Assembly (NCBI GenBank): GCA_022826685.1 | Contig: JAJDUL010000028.1 | Coordinates: 54,321 to 118,320, forward strand | From: Gemmatimonadota bacterium | GTDB taxonomy: Bacteria > Gemmatimonadota > Gemmatimonadetes > Palauibacterales > Palauibacteraceae | Length of the DNA stretch: 64,000 bases | Direction of reading: 5' to 3' | Shown: one piece after another, positions 24,541 through 32,265 of the stretch | Numbering within the stretch: position 1 is the stretch's first letter | Layout: each line of letters opens with the position of its first letter | Program-made: the position numbers and the translations under genes | Notes under the pieces: model-generated | What the model saw: only the letters and a program-made list of their open reading frames with translations | Told to the model about the DNA's origin: nothing | The model's database searches: none

Positions 24541-26281
24541 CCTTTCCGCGGCGGGCGTCGTCGGAACCCCGCCCGGCGAGACCGAAGTACGCCGTGAGCA
24601 GGAGCGCGGTGGCGCCGCCGAAGGCGAATTTCGCCGTCGCCGGAAGTCCGGAGGGGGAATAGAACCCCTCCACGAGACCCGCCACGATCAGCAGGAGCAC
24701 GGCCCCGCCGACGAGCGAGAGGAAGGCGCGGCCCCGCTCCCTCAACGCTTCGCGACGGGTGCGCCGTCCGGGTACGAGCAGCGCCGAGCCGAGCCCCAGC
24801 CCCGCCCCGCCGGCCAGGCAGATGGCGGTGAGTTCCATGACGCCGTGCGGGAAAACGAAAGCGAGAATCACGCCGAGAACGCCGTTGTTCGCATACAGCC
24901 CGAACGCGGCCCCAAGCAGGACCCCGTTGAAGATGAGGATCAGCACCGTGCCGGCGCCGGCGAGCAGCCCGGCCGCGAAAGCGACGAAACTCACCTGCAC
25001 GTTGTTCGTCACGATCGCCGAGGAGAAGGCCGGCCGCTCGGCGCCGTCAACGGCGATGTAGGAAGCGTTGATGTCCCCGCGGGCGGTGTTCTCGGCTCTC
25101 GCCAGCATCCCCGCCGGCATGATCGCACGCGCACGCGCCGGACTCTCCCGGACCGCTGCGTACGAGGCCAGCATGGGACCGAAGAGAAGCAGAGCCGCCA
25201 GGAGCACCGGCCAGCGATGGCGCCGCACCGCCCGCGGCAGTTCGCGGCCGATCCAGCGGCCGAGGGGGACCGCCGTCCTTCCCTTTGCACGGTACAGGAG
25301 GTTGTGGCCGGCCCCCGCCCACCGTTCCACCGCCTCCAGCAGCCCCGGTGAGGCGCCGTAGGTTCGCGCGCGCGCCAGGTCCGCCGTCACGCCGCGGTAG
25401 AGGCGCCCGAACGCGCGCACCTCCGCCTCGCTGAACCGGTCCAGCCCGGCCGCGCGCCCCTTCTCCACGAGGTCCGTGTAGGCGCCCCACGCCTCGCGCC
25501 GCTCGCGCGCCATCGTCGCGGCCTGGAGGCTCGGCCCGCCCTGGCGCGCCGCATGCCTTGGAGCCTCTTCCTCGTGCAGGCGAACGAGGTGCGTGTCGGG
25601 AGCCGCCTCGGGGTCCAGACTGCCCCGGCCCGCTGCCGGTCGCACCGCATCCCGGACCGAGGAGGCCACGCGGCGCCGCACGTCCGGTTCCAGCTCGGCC
25701 CGGCGGGCGACGTAACCCGCCAGCAGCGCGAACTGCTCGGCGGAGAGGCGCGGGCGCCCCGCTCGGCCGGCCGTCCGCGGTTCGTCCCCGAACAGCTCAC
25801 CGCCCCCCGTGTCCCGGACGACGATCGTGCCGGCGACCAGGTCTCCGAGGCGCTGCGCCCGGCGGTTGAACAGGATCGACGCGGCCCCGGCCATCCCCGT
25901 CAGCGCCGGCTGCAGATCCACGATCCGGATCAGGTTGCGGAGCACGGCCCCCTGGAAGGAGAGCGGCTCCCCGCCGTCGTGCAGCACTCGCAGCCCCACC
26001 GCGCGTTTCCCCGGCGTGCGCCCGTCCCACACCGCTTCAAAGAAGAGGAAATACCCCCACACGGCGAAGAAGCCGACGATGTAGAGCACGGCCTGCCCCA
26101 ATCCGCCCGTGTACCGGAAGACGAGCGCCACGAGCAGAATCGCGGCCACGATGATGGCCAGATCGAGGGCGAGGGCGGCCGCGCGCGAACCCAGATCCGC
26201 GAGCTGGTACTCGAGTTTGACGTGCTCCGGCGTCTCCAGCGCGATCCGGCGGTGCAGCCGCGTCCGTGTGTCACGCATCAT
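24518..26281 (-). CDS. Fused RDD-domain / SpoIIM-domain membrane protein
   Basis: A 587-residue polytopic membrane protein joining two normally separate modules. Residues about 15-155 are an RDD domain (LADLGSRAAALALD start, GRTPGKRAVGLRVL, and a closing RRAQRLGDLVAGTIVV). A linker of roughly 80 charged residues follows. The second half is a SpoIIM/DUF95 domain with helices near 315-335, 370-400, 420-445 and 490-545 and the FPHGVMELTAI motif. Start at ATG 26281 or 26278. In other genomes RDD and spoIIM genes often flank the MoxR/DUF58 set; here they are one polypeptide and converge on that set, overlapping DUF58 by 23 nt. Confidence 0.83.
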   Translation of the reverse strand: MMRDTRTRLHRRIALETPEHVKLEYQLADLGSRAAALALDLAIIVAAILLVALVFRYTGGLGQAVLYIVGFFAVWGYFLFFEAVWDGRTPGKRAVGLRVLHDGGEPLSFQGAVLRNLIRIVDLQPALTGMAGAASILFNRRAQRLGDLVAGTIVVRDTGGGELFGDEPRTAGRAGRPRLSAEQFALLAGYVARRAELEPDVRRRVASSVRDAVRPAAGRGSLDPEAAPDTHLVRLHEEEAPRHAARQGGPSLQAATMARERREAWGAYTDLVEKGRAAGLDRFSEAEVRAFGRLYRGVTADLARARTYGASPGLLEAVERWAGAGHNLLYRAKGRTAVPLGRWIGRELPRAVRRHRWPVLLAALLLFGPMLASYAAVRESPARARAIMPAGMLARAENTARGDINASYIAVDGAERPAFSSAIVTNNVQVSFVAFAAGLLAGAGTVLILIFNGVLLGAAFGLYANNGVLGVILAFVFPHGVMELTAICLAGGAGLGLGSALLVPGRRTRREALRERGRAFLSLVGGAVLLLIVAGLVEGFYSPSGLPATAKFAFGGATALLLTAYFGLAGRGSDDARRGKVRAVPAP

Positions 26282-26327
26282 GCGTACTCGATCTGGATCC
26301 CGGATCCATGCCGTACACGGCTCGTCC

Positions 26328-26576
26328 TCAGGACTCGCTACGCGTCTCCCGTGAACCACCGAAGAGGCGGAGCAACTCGAGAGCGGCGAACTGGATGCCC
26401 CAGCCGGTGAGGACAAAACCCGCGAAGTTCCCCCAATACGCACCTGCGCGAGCCCTCGGCAGCCAGAACCACACGGAGAACGCCACGGATCCTATCAACA
26501 CGACCCAGGAGATGAAGATCCCGCGCTGCGTCAGATTGCGGTAGCGCTTCCACTTGTACGCCGGTTGCAACATCAC
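26328..26576 (-). CDS. Small two-helix membrane protein
   Basis: An 82-residue protein with hydrophobic segments at about residues 20-38 and 47-68 separated by a basic loop (WLPRARAG). It starts with a double Met; the upstream AAGGAGG (26580-26586, read on the minus strand) is a good ribosome binding site. No known motif. It lies between the RDD-SpoIIM gene and the ABC exporter operon, all on the minus strand. Function unknown. Confidence 0.6.
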   Translation of the reverse strand: MMLQPAYKWKRYRNLTQRGIFISWVVLIGSVAFSVWFWLPRARAGAYWGNFAGFVLTGWGIQFAALELLRLFGGSRETRSES

Positions 26577-26587
26577 GGCACCTCCTT

Positions 26588-26646
26588 GGCGCGTGGCTGG
26601 GAAGCGCCACGCTGGACCCCCGGCTTCGGGGGCGCAAGGGCCAGCG
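26588..26646 (-). terminator. Tandem hairpins after the ABC permease gene
   Basis: Directly downstream of the permease stop, CGCTGG (26610-26615) pairs with CCAGCG (26641-26646) and encloses a second perfect stem, CCCCCG/CGGGGG, with a GCTT loop (26617-26632). A further GGCGC/GCGCC hairpin (26588-26608) follows toward the next gene. No T-tract is present, so this may be a transcript-stabilising 3' structure as much as a terminator. Confidence 0.4.
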
Positions 26647-27480
26647 TCAGAGGTCGCGGCGTCGGAACGAGATGAAGGCGATGCCGACGAGGAGCGCCGT
26701 CCAGGCGGCGGCGGCGGCGAGGTGCCACGTGAGATCTAGCGGCGGGGAAGGCGTCCGGCCCGCCGCTTCGACGGCGGCGGCGTAGCGCTCGTAGGCCGGC
26801 GCGTCGTAGTTGCGGAACTCCAGGAGCGGGAAGCCGTTCGTGAACGGCAGGTACTCGAGCCAGCCGGCCTGGTCCGGAAGGAAGCGGCGGACGAGCGCGG
26901 GCAGCATCCCGGACTCGATCGGACCGATCCAGAGGAACCACACGGCCAGCGCGGCTCCGGTCCGGCGGATCACGAGCGACAGCAGAAAGGCGAGCGCGGC
27001 CACGCTGAGGAACGCCAGCCCGAGCCCTCCGGCCGCCTGAAAAACGGACAGCGGCACGAGCGGGCCCTCGGCAGCAGCGAAATCGGTCCGAATCAGCGCA
27101 AGCAGCGTCGGGATCGCCACGTGGACGCCGATGAAGGCGAGCCCCACGACGGGCAGCAGGAGCGACTTGCCCCAGAACCACTGGGACTTGGAGAGGCCGT
27201 CGATCACGTTCTGCCGCGCGGTCCTCCAGCCGAACTCCGTCGCGGACAGCAACACGAGCGTGAGGGCGGCGAAGATCACGACCATGGTGGATTCGTCCCC
27301 GAACACAGCGGTCCAGATGTCGGGGAGCCGGAAGCCCTCGCTGCGCTCGAGGAACGGCTGGCCGTGGTTCATGAGCGTGAAGAACGCGTAGAAGCCGAGG
27401 GCGATCCAGAAGGCGACCCGCTTCCTCGCCTTGAACCACTCGTTGCGCATCAGCACGCCGAACGCCCGCGCGCCCTTCAT
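26647..27480 (-). CDS. ABC-2 type exporter permease
   Basis: A 277-residue membrane protein with six predicted helices, the first after the basic start MKGARAFGVLMRNEWFKARKR typical of ABC-2 permeases. A periplasmic stretch between helices 5 and 6 (about residues 195-245) ends in a final helix and FRRRDL. It is coupled by an ATGA overlap to the ATPase gene upstream. Together they form an ABC exporter half-operon; the substrate is unknown. Confidence 0.82.
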   Translation of the reverse strand: MKGARAFGVLMRNEWFKARKRVAFWIALGFYAFFTLMNHGQPFLERSEGFRLPDIWTAVFGDESTMVVIFAALTLVLLSATEFGWRTARQNVIDGLSKSQWFWGKSLLLPVVGLAFIGVHVAIPTLLALIRTDFAAAEGPLVPLSVFQAAGGLGLAFLSVAALAFLLSLVIRRTGAALAVWFLWIGPIESGMLPALVRRFLPDQAGWLEYLPFTNGFPLLEFRNYDAPAYERYAAAVEAAGRTPSPPLDLTWHLAAAAAWTALLVGIAFISFRRRDL

Positions 27481-28412
27481 TGGATCTCTCCGAATCCCTC
27501 GGGCGTGCCCGTGATCTCCATGAAGGCGTCCTCCAGCGATTGCCGTTCCAGCGACAGGTGTGAGGCGTAGATCCCGCGCCCGGCAAGGAAGCGGTTCAGT
27601 TCGGAGAGCCCGGCGCCTCCGACCTGCACCAGGACGCGGTCGTCCTCGACCCGCGCATGGCCCGCGCCCTCGAACTCCGACACGGCCTGCCGAAGCGCCT
27701 CGACGTCCCCGTCGGCGGCCACCGCGGCCACCGTTCGGGCGGAGGTGAGTTCGTCCACGCTCCCCTCGCGGACGAGACGGCCGGTCTCGATGATCGCGAC
27801 GTGCGTGCAGGTGCGCTCGACCTCGTGCAGCATGTGGCTCGAAAGGAAGATCGTCTTCCCGCGGCTGGCGAGTTCGCGAATGATGTCGCGGATCTCCCGC
27901 TGCCCCGCCGGATCGAGCCCGTTGGCCGGCTCATCGAGGATGATGAGTTCCGGATCGCCGATCATCGTCGCCGCCAGGGCAAGTCGCTGCTTCATGCCCA
28001 GCGAGCACGCCTTGAACTTCGTCTTCCGGCGCGAGGTCAGGCCCACGATTTCGAGCACCTCGGCGATGTCCACCTCGTCGCTCCCCTTCACCCGGGCCAC
28101 AACCCGCAGGTTGTCCCGGCAACTCAGGTAGGGGTAGAAGTTGGGATACTCGAGCGTGGCGCCGATCCGCTGGCGCGCGGCGTGCAACTCGGCGGGCGTT
28201 TCGCCGCCGAACAGTCGGAAAGAGCCGCCCGTCGGGTTGATGATCCCGAGGAGCATCCCGATCGTCGTCGTTTTGCCGCTTCCGTTCGGCCCCAGGAAAC
28301 CGTACACCTGCCCGGCTTCTACCTGGACGGAAAGCTCGTCCACGGCGAGCGTCCCCGCTCCGCGCAACGCCGCGTATCGCTTGGACAGTCCTTCGGTTTC
28401 GATGATCGTCAT
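27477..28412 (-). CDS. ABC exporter ATP-binding protein
   Basis: A 311-residue ABC ATPase of the CcmA/NatA class. Walker A GPNGSGKTTT near residue 41, Q-loop region EYPNFYPYLS, a signature CSLGMKQRLALAA (Leu-Gly-Met-Lys in place of SGGQ), Walker B LIILDEPANGLDPAG and switch SSHML are all present. The C-terminal 90 residues form the small regulatory domain common to ABC-2 partners. Start overlaps the 96-residue membrane protein stop by ATGA. Confidence 0.92.
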   Translation of the reverse strand: MTIIETEGLSKRYAALRGAGTLAVDELSVQVEAGQVYGFLGPNGSGKTTTIGMLLGIINPTGGSFRLFGGETPAELHAARQRIGATLEYPNFYPYLSCRDNLRVVARVKGSDEVDIAEVLEIVGLTSRRKTKFKACSLGMKQRLALAATMIGDPELIILDEPANGLDPAGQREIRDIIRELASRGKTIFLSSHMLHEVERTCTHVAIIETGRLVREGSVDELTSARTVAAVAADGDVEALRQAVSEFEGAGHARVEDDRVLVQVGGAGLSELNRFLAGRGIYASHLSLERQSLEDAFMEITGTPEGFGEIQ

Positions 28413-28699
28413 GTGAGGTCCCGTGGCGTTTCACCGCCGGTGCGCTCTTCCAGTTGCCGCCGGAACAGTTCCGCCTCCGCGAGTTGATCCAGGAGTTCGC
28501 CCCGCTCCCGGCTCTCCCCCTCAAGCTGTTCGATCCGCTCCGTCAGCCGAGCGATCCTCTCGCGGTCCCGCTTCATCGGCCCCAGCGCTTCCGCCAGGTC
28601 CCGCACCAGCGGCCGCAGGGCGAAGTGCGTCGCCATCGCGAGGACCGGGATACCGATCGTGAAGAAGATCGCAACGACGGCGATGATCATGTCGTCCAT
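28409..28699 (-). CDS. Small membrane-anchored coiled-coil protein of the ABC operon
   Basis: A 96-residue protein with an N-terminal transmembrane helix (residues 4-27) followed by a charged heptad-rich segment (about 45-85: RLTERIEQLEGESRERGELLDQ) likely to form a coiled coil. The outline recalls PspB-like proteins but I cannot assign a family. It is the first gene of the operon and overlaps the ATPase gene by 4 nt, so it is probably made in stoichiometric amount with the exporter. ATG 28699 chosen because the helix begins immediately. Confidence 0.62.
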   Translation of the reverse strand: MDDMIIAVVAIFFTIGIPVLAMATHFALRPLVRDLAEALGPMKRDRERIARLTERIEQLEGESRERGELLDQLAEAELFRRQLEERTGGETPRDLT

Positions 28700-28772
28700 A
28701 TCGCACCCCTGCGCATGCGCTTCATCCGGCATAAGAACGGAAGGCGCGGCGCGGGGGTTTCGCGAGGGCGGG

Positions 28773-28788
28773 AGCCCCCTGGCTGGGG
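28773..28788 (-). terminator. Hairpin downstream of the M1 peptidase gene
   Basis: GCCCC at 28773-28777 and GGGGC at 28784-28788 form a 5-bp stem with a 6-nt loop about 20 nt past the M1 peptidase stop. No T-run follows. The rest of the 110-nt gap shows nothing else convincing. Confidence 0.25.
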
Positions 28789-28809
28789 CGGCAGCGCCAG
28801 CAGTCCGTG

Positions 28810-30873
28810 CTAGCGGGGAGGCCGGCGGCCGAGAATACCCCGGCCCCACACGTTGTTCCCGCGGTTCACGTCCGGCAGCACGCCGTCCGGATCGATCTGG
28901 ACGTTGCGCACGAACCCGCCGGCCACGTCCAGCACGTAGGTGCCGTCCGCCTCCCACGCCTCCACCGGAACCTCGTGTCGCTGCTCTTCCCCGTCCTGAT
29001 AGAGTATCCGCACCTCGAGCGGCATCGGGATGCCTCCACGATTCTCGAACACGACCCGCGTCGTATCCCCCAGGCGCGTCACGGAGGCGATCGCCTGGTC
29101 GAGGATCGCGTCCTCGTAGATCCAGCCCCTGAAGAACCAGTCGAGATCCTGCCCCGACACATCCTCCATCGTGCGGATGAAATCGGCGGGTTGCGGGTGC
29201 TTGTACGCCCAGCGCCGGATGTATTCCCGGAAGCCCTCGTCGAACGTTTCGGGCCCGAGCACCTCCTCGCGCAGGAGGACGAGCACGGCGGCCGGCTTGT
29301 TGTAGGCGAGAACGCCGATCTCCGCTTCCGGAATGCTGTCGGCCGGCGTGTACACGGCGTGAGTCGGGAGGCGCGTGTCCGTCGCGATCTGGGCCGGGGA
29401 CATGAGTTGGCCCAGGATCGGCTCCCCGCCCGCGAATTCGATGCCCGAATAGTAGTTGATGAAGGTGTTGAACCCCTCATCCATCCACGCGTACCGCCGC
29501 TCGTCCGACCCCACGATCATCGGGAACCACGTATGCCCGATCTCGTGGTCCGTGACGGAGAAGAGGAAGGCACCGCGGGACCGCCAGGAACAGAAGACGA
29601 TCATGGGATATTCCATCCCGAGCGCGAGGCCGGCCACATTGATGGCGACGGGATACGGATAGCGGAGCCACTGTTCCGAATAGTACCGGACACTGTGGCG
29701 GAGATACTCCGTGGAGCGCTCCCAGCCGCTGGATCCGGGTCGGCCGAGGCTCTCCTCGGGGTAGACGGACATGATGAGGACGTCCTCCCAGCCGGCGGCG
29801 TCCCAGACGAAGCGGTCGGATGCGGCCCACGCGAAGTCGCGCACGTTCTCCGCGCGGAAGCGCCATGTGAGCGGGGTCTCGCCGGGGGGCCGCGTGTGAT
29901 CCTCCCCGGCTTCGTCCGGCCCGATGATGTAGACCGCCTCCTCGGAGAGGCGCGCCTCCGCGAGCCGCTCGCGCTGCATCGGCGTGAGGACCTGCTCGGG
30001 ATTGAGGAGTTCTCCCGTGGCGACGACGACGAAGTCCCTCGGGACGGTGAGCTCGACGTCGAAATCGCCGTACTCCAGGTACCACTCGCCCTGCCCCAGG
30101 AAGGGGGACTGGTTCCACCCGTTCACGTCGTCGTACGTGAAGACGCGCGGATACCACTGCGCGAGCTGATAGATGATCCCGCCCCGAATGTCGAGTTGGC
30201 CCATGCGGTCGCCGCCCGTCTCCGGGATCTCGAAAGCGAAATCGATCTCGACTTCCACCTGGCTTCCGCCGGGAGGGAGGGGTTCGCCGAGGAGGATCTC
30301 CATCATCGTGTCCTCGGTCCGGTACTCGGGGACCGTCATCTCGCCCTCGAGGTCGGCGCGCACGCCCGAGATCACGAAACCGCCGTCCCTGAAGAAGCCG
30401 CCGTGACGCACATCCCCGCCGAGTTCCTCCGCTCTCTGCGCCCCGTAGCTGGTTTCCCGGAAGAGGTTCTGGTCGAGCTGGACCCAGAGACTCGTGAGCG
30501 AATCGGGACTGTTGTTCGTGTAGGTGATGCGTTCCGTGCCCTCGATGCGTCCGTCGTCGAGCGTGACCCGGATGTGGTAGTCGGCCCGCTGCTGCCAGTA
30601 GGCTTCGCCGGGGGCGCCGGCGCCATCCCGAAACTCGTCGGGCTCGGGGAGGTCGAGGGGCGCGAAGGCGCCCGCCGGATCGAAGATCCTGCGCAGGGAA
30701 TCGCGGCGCGCGAGTTCGGCCGCCTCCGCCGCCTCCCGTTCTTCCCGTTCCTCTTCCTGCGCCGCCAGCCCGCCGTACGGTAACGGATGGAACAGCTGCG
30801 GCAGAACCGGCGTGAGTACCGCGAGCAGCATCACGACGGAAAACGTGCGTCCCCCCCGGACAATCGTCCTCAT
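28810..30873 (-). CDS. M1-family zinc aminopeptidase-like protein, exported
   Basis: A 687-residue predicted secreted metallopeptidase. A signal peptide is visible (MRTIVRGG then a hydrophobic run ending near GLAAQ, residue 40). The zinc site is HEIGHTW with the downstream glutamate in WMDEGFNTF, exactly 18 residues between the second His and Glu as in M1 peptidases. The N-terminal beta domain and a C-terminal Ig-like domain are present. A GxMEN exopeptidase motif is not evident; EYPMIVFC near residue 420 takes its place, so aminopeptidase specificity is uncertain. CGGGAGATTCG before the ATG is a good ribosome binding site. Confidence 0.88.
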   Translation of the reverse strand: MRTIVRGGRTFSVVMLLAVLTPVLPQLFHPLPYGGLAAQEEEREEREAAEAAELARRDSLRRIFDPAGAFAPLDLPEPDEFRDGAGAPGEAYWQQRADYHIRVTLDDGRIEGTERITYTNNSPDSLTSLWVQLDQNLFRETSYGAQRAEELGGDVRHGGFFRDGGFVISGVRADLEGEMTVPEYRTEDTMMEILLGEPLPPGGSQVEVEIDFAFEIPETGGDRMGQLDIRGGIIYQLAQWYPRVFTYDDVNGWNQSPFLGQGEWYLEYGDFDVELTVPRDFVVVATGELLNPEQVLTPMQRERLAEARLSEEAVYIIGPDEAGEDHTRPPGETPLTWRFRAENVRDFAWAASDRFVWDAAGWEDVLIMSVYPEESLGRPGSSGWERSTEYLRHSVRYYSEQWLRYPYPVAINVAGLALGMEYPMIVFCSWRSRGAFLFSVTDHEIGHTWFPMIVGSDERRYAWMDEGFNTFINYYSGIEFAGGEPILGQLMSPAQIATDTRLPTHAVYTPADSIPEAEIGVLAYNKPAAVLVLLREEVLGPETFDEGFREYIRRWAYKHPQPADFIRTMEDVSGQDLDWFFRGWIYEDAILDQAIASVTRLGDTTRVVFENRGGIPMPLEVRILYQDGEEQRHEVPVEAWEADGTYVLDVAGGFVRNVQIDPDGVLPDVNRGNNVWGRGILGRRPPR

Positions 30874-30925
30874 CGAATCTCCCGGTTCCGTGCTGCGTCC
30901 ATCACCACGTTCATTGTCCGTTCGT

Positions 30926-32185
30926 TCACGCGATCCTCAGTGGCTGCCGCCGCCCGTAGGAAAGGGTACGCCAGAGCCACTCCAGGGGTCCGAAGCGGAA
31001 CCGCGCGAGCCACCACGGCGACCATGCCAACTGGAGCGCCCAGATCGCCACCACGATGCCGACGCACCCCGCGCCCCCCACCCGCTCGAACAGGCCCAAC
31101 CCGTGGCCATAGAAGACGAGCGAGCACAGCACGCTCTGTGCAATGTAGTTCGTGAACGCCATGCGACCGACGGCCGCCAGGCGCAGCCGAACCCGAGCCA
31201 GCCGCCCGGTTCGAGCCAGGAGCATCACCAACCCCACGTAGCCCAGAAAGACACCGACGGAGCCGACGTAGTTGAAGAGGGTCCCCCCCAACTTCGACTG
31301 CTCCCACGCGAACCCGCTCTCCACGTTGTACCAGACGCCGGCGGCGGCGAGCGGCAGGCCCGACCCCAGCCCCCAGAGGGCGAGCCGACGGTAGAACGAG
31401 GCCGGCCACGTCGCCGAGAGCACCCCCAGCTTGTAAAGGGCCATCCCCACGAGCATGAGTCCCCCCGCCCGCCACAGGAGGTAGCCCGCGAAAGCGACGG
31501 TCTCGACGAGGAAGGCGTAGTAGGCCCGGATCTGCATCTGCTGCGCCCAGCCCCCGCGCATGGCTTCGATCTCCGCGCCCGTCTCCGCAGCCGAGGGCGC
31601 CCACTGCGAGGCGACCTCCGCCCGCTCCCCGGCCGGCCAGTACGGAATCGACCAGTCGGCGAAACCCATGATGAGTACGACGATCCCGACCGCACACCCG
31701 CCGGCCCACAGCAGGCGGCGGGGCGCCCAGTCGCGGAACCCGTACAGGATGAAACCGCAGAGGGCGTAGGGGACGAGGATGTCGCCGTGCCAGATCCCGT
31801 AGGCGTGAAGGAGTCCGATCACGAGGAGCCAGAACTGGCGGCGATAGTGCAACCGGCCTCCGGGGATACCGCGACGGTCCATGCGCTCGCTCATCATCGC
31901 GATCCCCGCGCCGAACAACAGGGAGAAGATCGAAATGAACTTCGTGTCCGCGAAGACGTTGACCGCGGCCCAGATCCAGAAGTCGGTGCCTCCGAGGCCT
32001 CCACCCGGAGCGGAGGACGGGTTCCGGTACGCCGAGGAGACCCAGGCGAAGCTCCAGATGTTGACGATGAGGATGCCCAGCACGGCGAGGCCGCGGAGGC
32101 TGTCGATCGCGTGGATCCGCCCGGATTCCGACACCGGCGCGGCGACCCGCGGGGAGGATCGCGTTTGGGGCGGCGTTTCGGACAT
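30926..32185 (-). CDS. DUF418 / YeiB-like polytopic membrane protein
   Basis: A 419-residue membrane protein with about ten helices. The N-terminal IDSLRGLAVLGILIVNI and the C-terminal DUF418 block with AFTNYIAQSVLCS and FGPLEWLWRTLSYG are hallmarks of the YeiB/DUF418 family, related to acyltransferase-3 membrane proteins. The final arginines face the cytoplasm. It precedes the M1 gene on the same strand with 52 nt between. Role unknown; related proteins are proposed to modify surface molecules. Confidence 0.85.
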   Translation of the reverse strand: MSETPPQTRSSPRVAAPVSESGRIHAIDSLRGLAVLGILIVNIWSFAWVSSAYRNPSSAPGGGLGGTDFWIWAAVNVFADTKFISIFSLLFGAGIAMMSERMDRRGIPGGRLHYRRQFWLLVIGLLHAYGIWHGDILVPYALCGFILYGFRDWAPRRLLWAGGCAVGIVVLIMGFADWSIPYWPAGERAEVASQWAPSAAETGAEIEAMRGGWAQQMQIRAYYAFLVETVAFAGYLLWRAGGLMLVGMALYKLGVLSATWPASFYRRLALWGLGSGLPLAAAGVWYNVESGFAWEQSKLGGTLFNYVGSVGVFLGYVGLVMLLARTGRLARVRLRLAAVGRMAFTNYIAQSVLCSLVFYGHGLGLFERVGGAGCVGIVVAIWALQLAWSPWWLARFRFGPLEWLWRTLSYGRRQPLRIA

Positions 32186-32265
32186 CGCATACCTGTTCGT
32201 AATGTTGGATCATCGGTCCCACGCGGGAGCGCAGCGCAGCTTCAAGATAAGCGAGAGGTGTCGAC

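Noticed and set aside
24518..26281. Sporulation role suggested by SpoIIM homology
   Set aside because: SpoIIM-like domains are widespread in non-sporulating bacteria and no other sporulation gene is present.
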